Part shown: positions 61,165 to 64,000 of the stretch, piece after piece
Layout: the number at the start of each line of letters is the position of its first letter
Position numbering within the stretch: the first letter of the stretch is position 1
Assembly: GCA_038502055.1 (NCBI GenBank)
Contig: JAXRKN010000039.1
Span: 930,001-994,000 of the forward strand
DNA: 64,000 nucleotides
Direction of reading: 5' to 3'
DNA from: Tanytarsus gracilentus
Lineage: Eukaryota > Arthropoda > Insecta > Diptera > Chironomidae
The notes under the pieces: model-generated
The model's database searches: none
What the model saw: the letters and a program-made list of their open reading frames with translations, nothing else
Told to the model about the DNA's origin: nothing
Made by a program: the position numbers and the translations under genes

Positions 61165-63107
61165 ATGTTTGATGTATTCGGCTCCGTTAAGGGGCTCCTT
61201 AAGTTAGACCAAGTATGCATAGACAATAACATATTTCGACTCCATTACAAAGCGACGGTAATCATTTTGATTGCTTTCTCGCTACTGGTTACAAGTCGCC
61301 AGTACATTGGAGATCCTATTGACTGTATTGTGGATGAAATTCCACTCAATGTAATGGACACATATTGCTGGATTTATTCGACATTTACAATTCCCAATCG
61401 ATTGACGGGCGTTGTAGGACGCGATGTTGTCCAGCCTGGTGTCGGCTCACATGTCGAGGGAGAGGATGAGGTCAAATATCACAAGTACTATCAGTGGGTC
61501 TGCTTTGTGCTATTTTTCCAAGGTAAGGGCGATGAAAATAAGCTCAATTAGTGAAAATTTATGCGGGTTTAATTGTCTGAAAAGTGATCATGTTCCGTCA
61601 TTTAAAGAAGTGCAAAAAATCTTTAAATTCTCAGAGAAAGAGATCTAGAGATAAAAATTGACGCCTCTCAAGATTATCTTTTGTTCATAAAATAATTTTA
61701 AAGATCAAAATTTATGAAAAAATTGGTTAAAAACTCGCACAACTTTTTCGCGTGATCGAGCTTCATTTTCACTCTCATCTCGCCGTGAGAAATTTTTTTA
61801 AGCAAAAATTAATTTCGAAATTTAACCATTCACTCTCGTCACCCCGCAGCCATTTGCTTTTATGTGCCGCGTTATTTGTGGAAGACATGGGAAGGTGGAC
61901 GCATAAAAATGCTCGTCTTAGATCTCAACTGCCCCGTCGTAAATGACGAGGCGAAAGAGGAAAGAAAGAAAATTCTTTTGGATTATTTCTCCGAAAATTT
62001 GAATCGTCACAACTTTTACGCTTTCCGATTCTTCATTTGCGAGGCTCTCAACTTTGTCAACGTATTTGTGCAAATTTACTTTATGGATTATTTCTTGGGT
62101 GGTGAATTTTCGACATATGGAAGTGATGTGCTGAGCTTCACCGAGATGGAACCAGAAGAGAGAGCAGATCCAATGTCAAGGGTGTTTCCAAAGGTCACAA
62201 AGTGTACTTTCCACAAATATGGTCCTTCAGGAAGCGTGCAGAAGTTCGATGGTGAGTTTGACTTTATTTTAAACTTCTCGAAAACACACAAATTTTCCAT
62301 TCGTTTATCTTTCTAATGTCATGAGAGCATAACGGATCTCAATACACGCACATGCATGTTTTATTGTACACAATTTTGTGGTTCAAGTTTATGTATTTAA
62401 ATATTTCTCGTTTAGAGAAAAACTTTTTTAGAAGTGTTTCATTGATAAGTCAATGACTTTTTCTGATAAGGGTTTAGTTATTAGCCGTTACTAGGTTTAG
62501 AATTTTAAAGGTTTAAAATGGTGATCTTCGACCTGTTTGCTAAATTTGTTTTTCACTCAACAAAAAAATTAATTAATTTTTCTTTTCTTTTTCATGAATT
62601 ATTCCATGGTCGCTTAATCAGGCGTAAGTAAAATAATTTTATCATATTTAAAATATTTTAATAAATTTAATCCAATTTTTTTCCATCTCCCTCATTGACC
62701 ACGCAATTATCATCAATTAACAGCTGTAAGTATAAAAGTCATAATTTGCATACTCAACCTAATTAACACATTTTTTTCGTTAATTTCTCAGGTGCGTTCT
62801 TCCCCTTAACATTGTCAACGAGAAAATCTTCGTTTTCCTCTGGTTCTGGTTTATTGCCTTGACAATCCTCAGCGGCATCTCACTTGTTTATCGTTTGGCG
62901 GTCTGCTTATGGCCAAAAGTTCGTCTCTACTTGTTGCGCGCACGCAGTCGTCTTTCACCGCACGAGGACGTCGAACATATTGCCGACAAATGCCAAATTG
63001 GCGATTGGTTTATTCTCTATCAATTGGGTAAGAATATCGATCCATTGATCTACAAAGAGGTCATTACAGATCTAGCAGCAAAATTAGACGGCAAGACTAT
63101 AGTTTAA
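61165..63107 (+). CDS. Inx2: innexin 2, 359 aa, apparently using two 2-nt microexons
   Basis: Coding exons: 61165-61522, 61850-62251, then GC at 62622-62623, CT at 62724-62725, and 62792-63107. The protein starts MFDVFGSVKGLLKLDQVCID, has YYQWV (108-112), KTWEGGRIKMLVLDLN, the loop DPMSRVFPKVTKCTFHKYG, and NIVNEKIFVFLWFWF, and ends KLDGKTIV, as in fly Inx2. Exon 2 ends GATG and the last exon starts GTGCGTTCTT; joined directly the frame is lost. Adding GC and CT gives GAT GGC CTG TGC GTT (DGLCV), the conserved family text (Gly254, Leu255). Each dinucleotide has AG before and GTAAGTA after. Inx2 is the most widely expressed insect innexin. Confidence 0.93.
62622..62725 (+). other. Inx2: pair of 2-nt microexons of Inx2 (GC, CT)
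   Basis: Site one: TTAATCAG|GC|GTAAGTA with GC at 62622-62623. Site two: AATTAACAG|CT|GTAAGTA with CT at 62724-62725. Both are preceded by pyrimidine-rich tracts and followed by perfect donor sequences. Only using both restores the reading frame into the last exon. Removal would go stepwise: 370-, 100- and 66-nt introns. Confidence 0.75.
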
Positions 63108-64000
63108 AATCTCGAAATAATTTTTAAAAGTTTTGAGGGAGTTGTTTGGGAAATGACGAATTTGATAAAAGGATTTTCTATGAATGACAAATATTTTCAG
63201 TCCTCGACAGCTCTTTCAAAAAAAAGCGTCTCAATAGATAGTCTCTTTTTCGATAAGAATTTTAATCGCAATTTTTTAATGGAATGAGAAAAAAAATATT
63301 TATGAGAAGAGAGAAGAGAAAAAAAATATTTCTGTCAATATCTGAACATAAGAAGCAAGAAGTGCATGAGACTGTATTCGTGTATGGTTATTGAAACGAT
63401 AAATTTCAATGCTGCGTTGCCATATAAAAAAACCTCTTACTGCCAAACAGACAAAAAATTTCCTTTTCGACGATGTAAAAGAAAAGAATGGAAGAGAGAA
63501 ATTAAAAAACATCACACATGCATTGATGCCATTTTATATCATTTTGAGTTTCGTTCGAGAGGAAAAAACTTATCTTATCGTCAATCTCCATATGCACACA
63601 CGATCATGACAAAAATATTTTTTTTATCACATAAATTTCTCACGGATAAAATTGTCATATTTTTATACAATAAGAATTTACTTTGCGCTAATAATTTTTT
63701 TTTTCGAAATAAGATGAGCGGAAATCTCATAAGTTAAATTCAAACAAAAAAAATGATTCTCTCTAGTAGTTTTTAAAAAAAGTAGACTCGACTCGGCGAT
63801 GAAGTTGCAATATTCTCCCGTTAAAAATGTTTTATGTATTTTTATGCAATATTTTAAATATACATCAAGTAAAACAACGAAAACAGACATTTCCCTTAAA
63901 AAGATGCTAATTGCATTCAAATAGAAACAAATAGGAATTGAGCACGGTAATTTCTCTTGAAGCTAATGAAAATCCGTGAGAAATATTTAGTTTTTTACTC
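63108..64000. other. 3' side of Inx2
   Basis: About 0.9 kb with the presumed Inx2 3' UTR. No further gene is visible up to the window edge. Confidence 0.4.

Overview
The window is a nuclear contig from an insect, most likely a nematoceran (midge-like) dipteran. It is AT-rich, most introns are 50-120 nt with GT-AG ends, and the proteins resemble Drosophila ones: innexins 1, 7 and 2, Mi-2, a CYP6-type P450, an acid sphingomyelinase, and attacin/diptericin-type antimicrobial peptides. The species cannot be named from sequence alone. Exons below were built by hand from splice sites, reading phase and family conservation.

Layout. 1-7.2 kb: a 780-aa C2H2 zinc-finger gene (minus) lies head-to-head with a 127-aa acidic protein gene (plus). 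Intron 2 of the latter carries an internally deleted Penelope-like retroelement flanked by a target duplication. 10.2-13.6 kb is an immune locus with a short diptericin-like gene (minus), a small secreted peptide and a full attacin (plus). In both antimicrobial genes an intron splits the ATG start codon (AT|G), and the first gene's intron holds a tRNA-Ser. 15.5-17.2 kb has an unrecognised 175-aa gene. 20.9-23.4 kb holds two copies of a minisatellite-bearing repeat with inverted termini. 28.1-32.2 kb has acid sphingomyelinase and a CYP6-type P450, both minus. 32.3-33.6 kb is a Pol III cluster: two 5S rRNA genes as an inverted pair around a second identical tRNA-Ser, plus an intron-containing tRNA-Val. 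34.0-42.3 kb is Mi-2 (plus); its last exons and 3' UTR are tandemly duplicated. 42.7-63.1 kb is an innexin cluster: Inx1/ogre (minus), Inx7 (minus), Inx2 (plus), with a third repeat element at 51.6-52.8 kb.

The most unusual signals are two apparent 2-nt microexons in Inx2 that together restore a conserved Gly-Leu, the start-codon-splitting introns in the antimicrobial genes, the phase-compatible tandem copy of the Mi-2 terminal exons whose coding differences are all synonymous, and a family of modular repeats that share a core but carry different termini and different internal satellites.

The genes do not form one pathway. The innexins are paralogous gap-junction subunits that probably co-assemble, and the antimicrobial genes carry NF-kB-like, TATA and initiator elements expected of Toll/Imd-induced genes. 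Large tracts (about 7.2-10.2, 13.6-15.5, 17.5-20.9, 23.4-28.1, 45.6-55.1 and 57.2-61.1 kb) hold no gene I can support.
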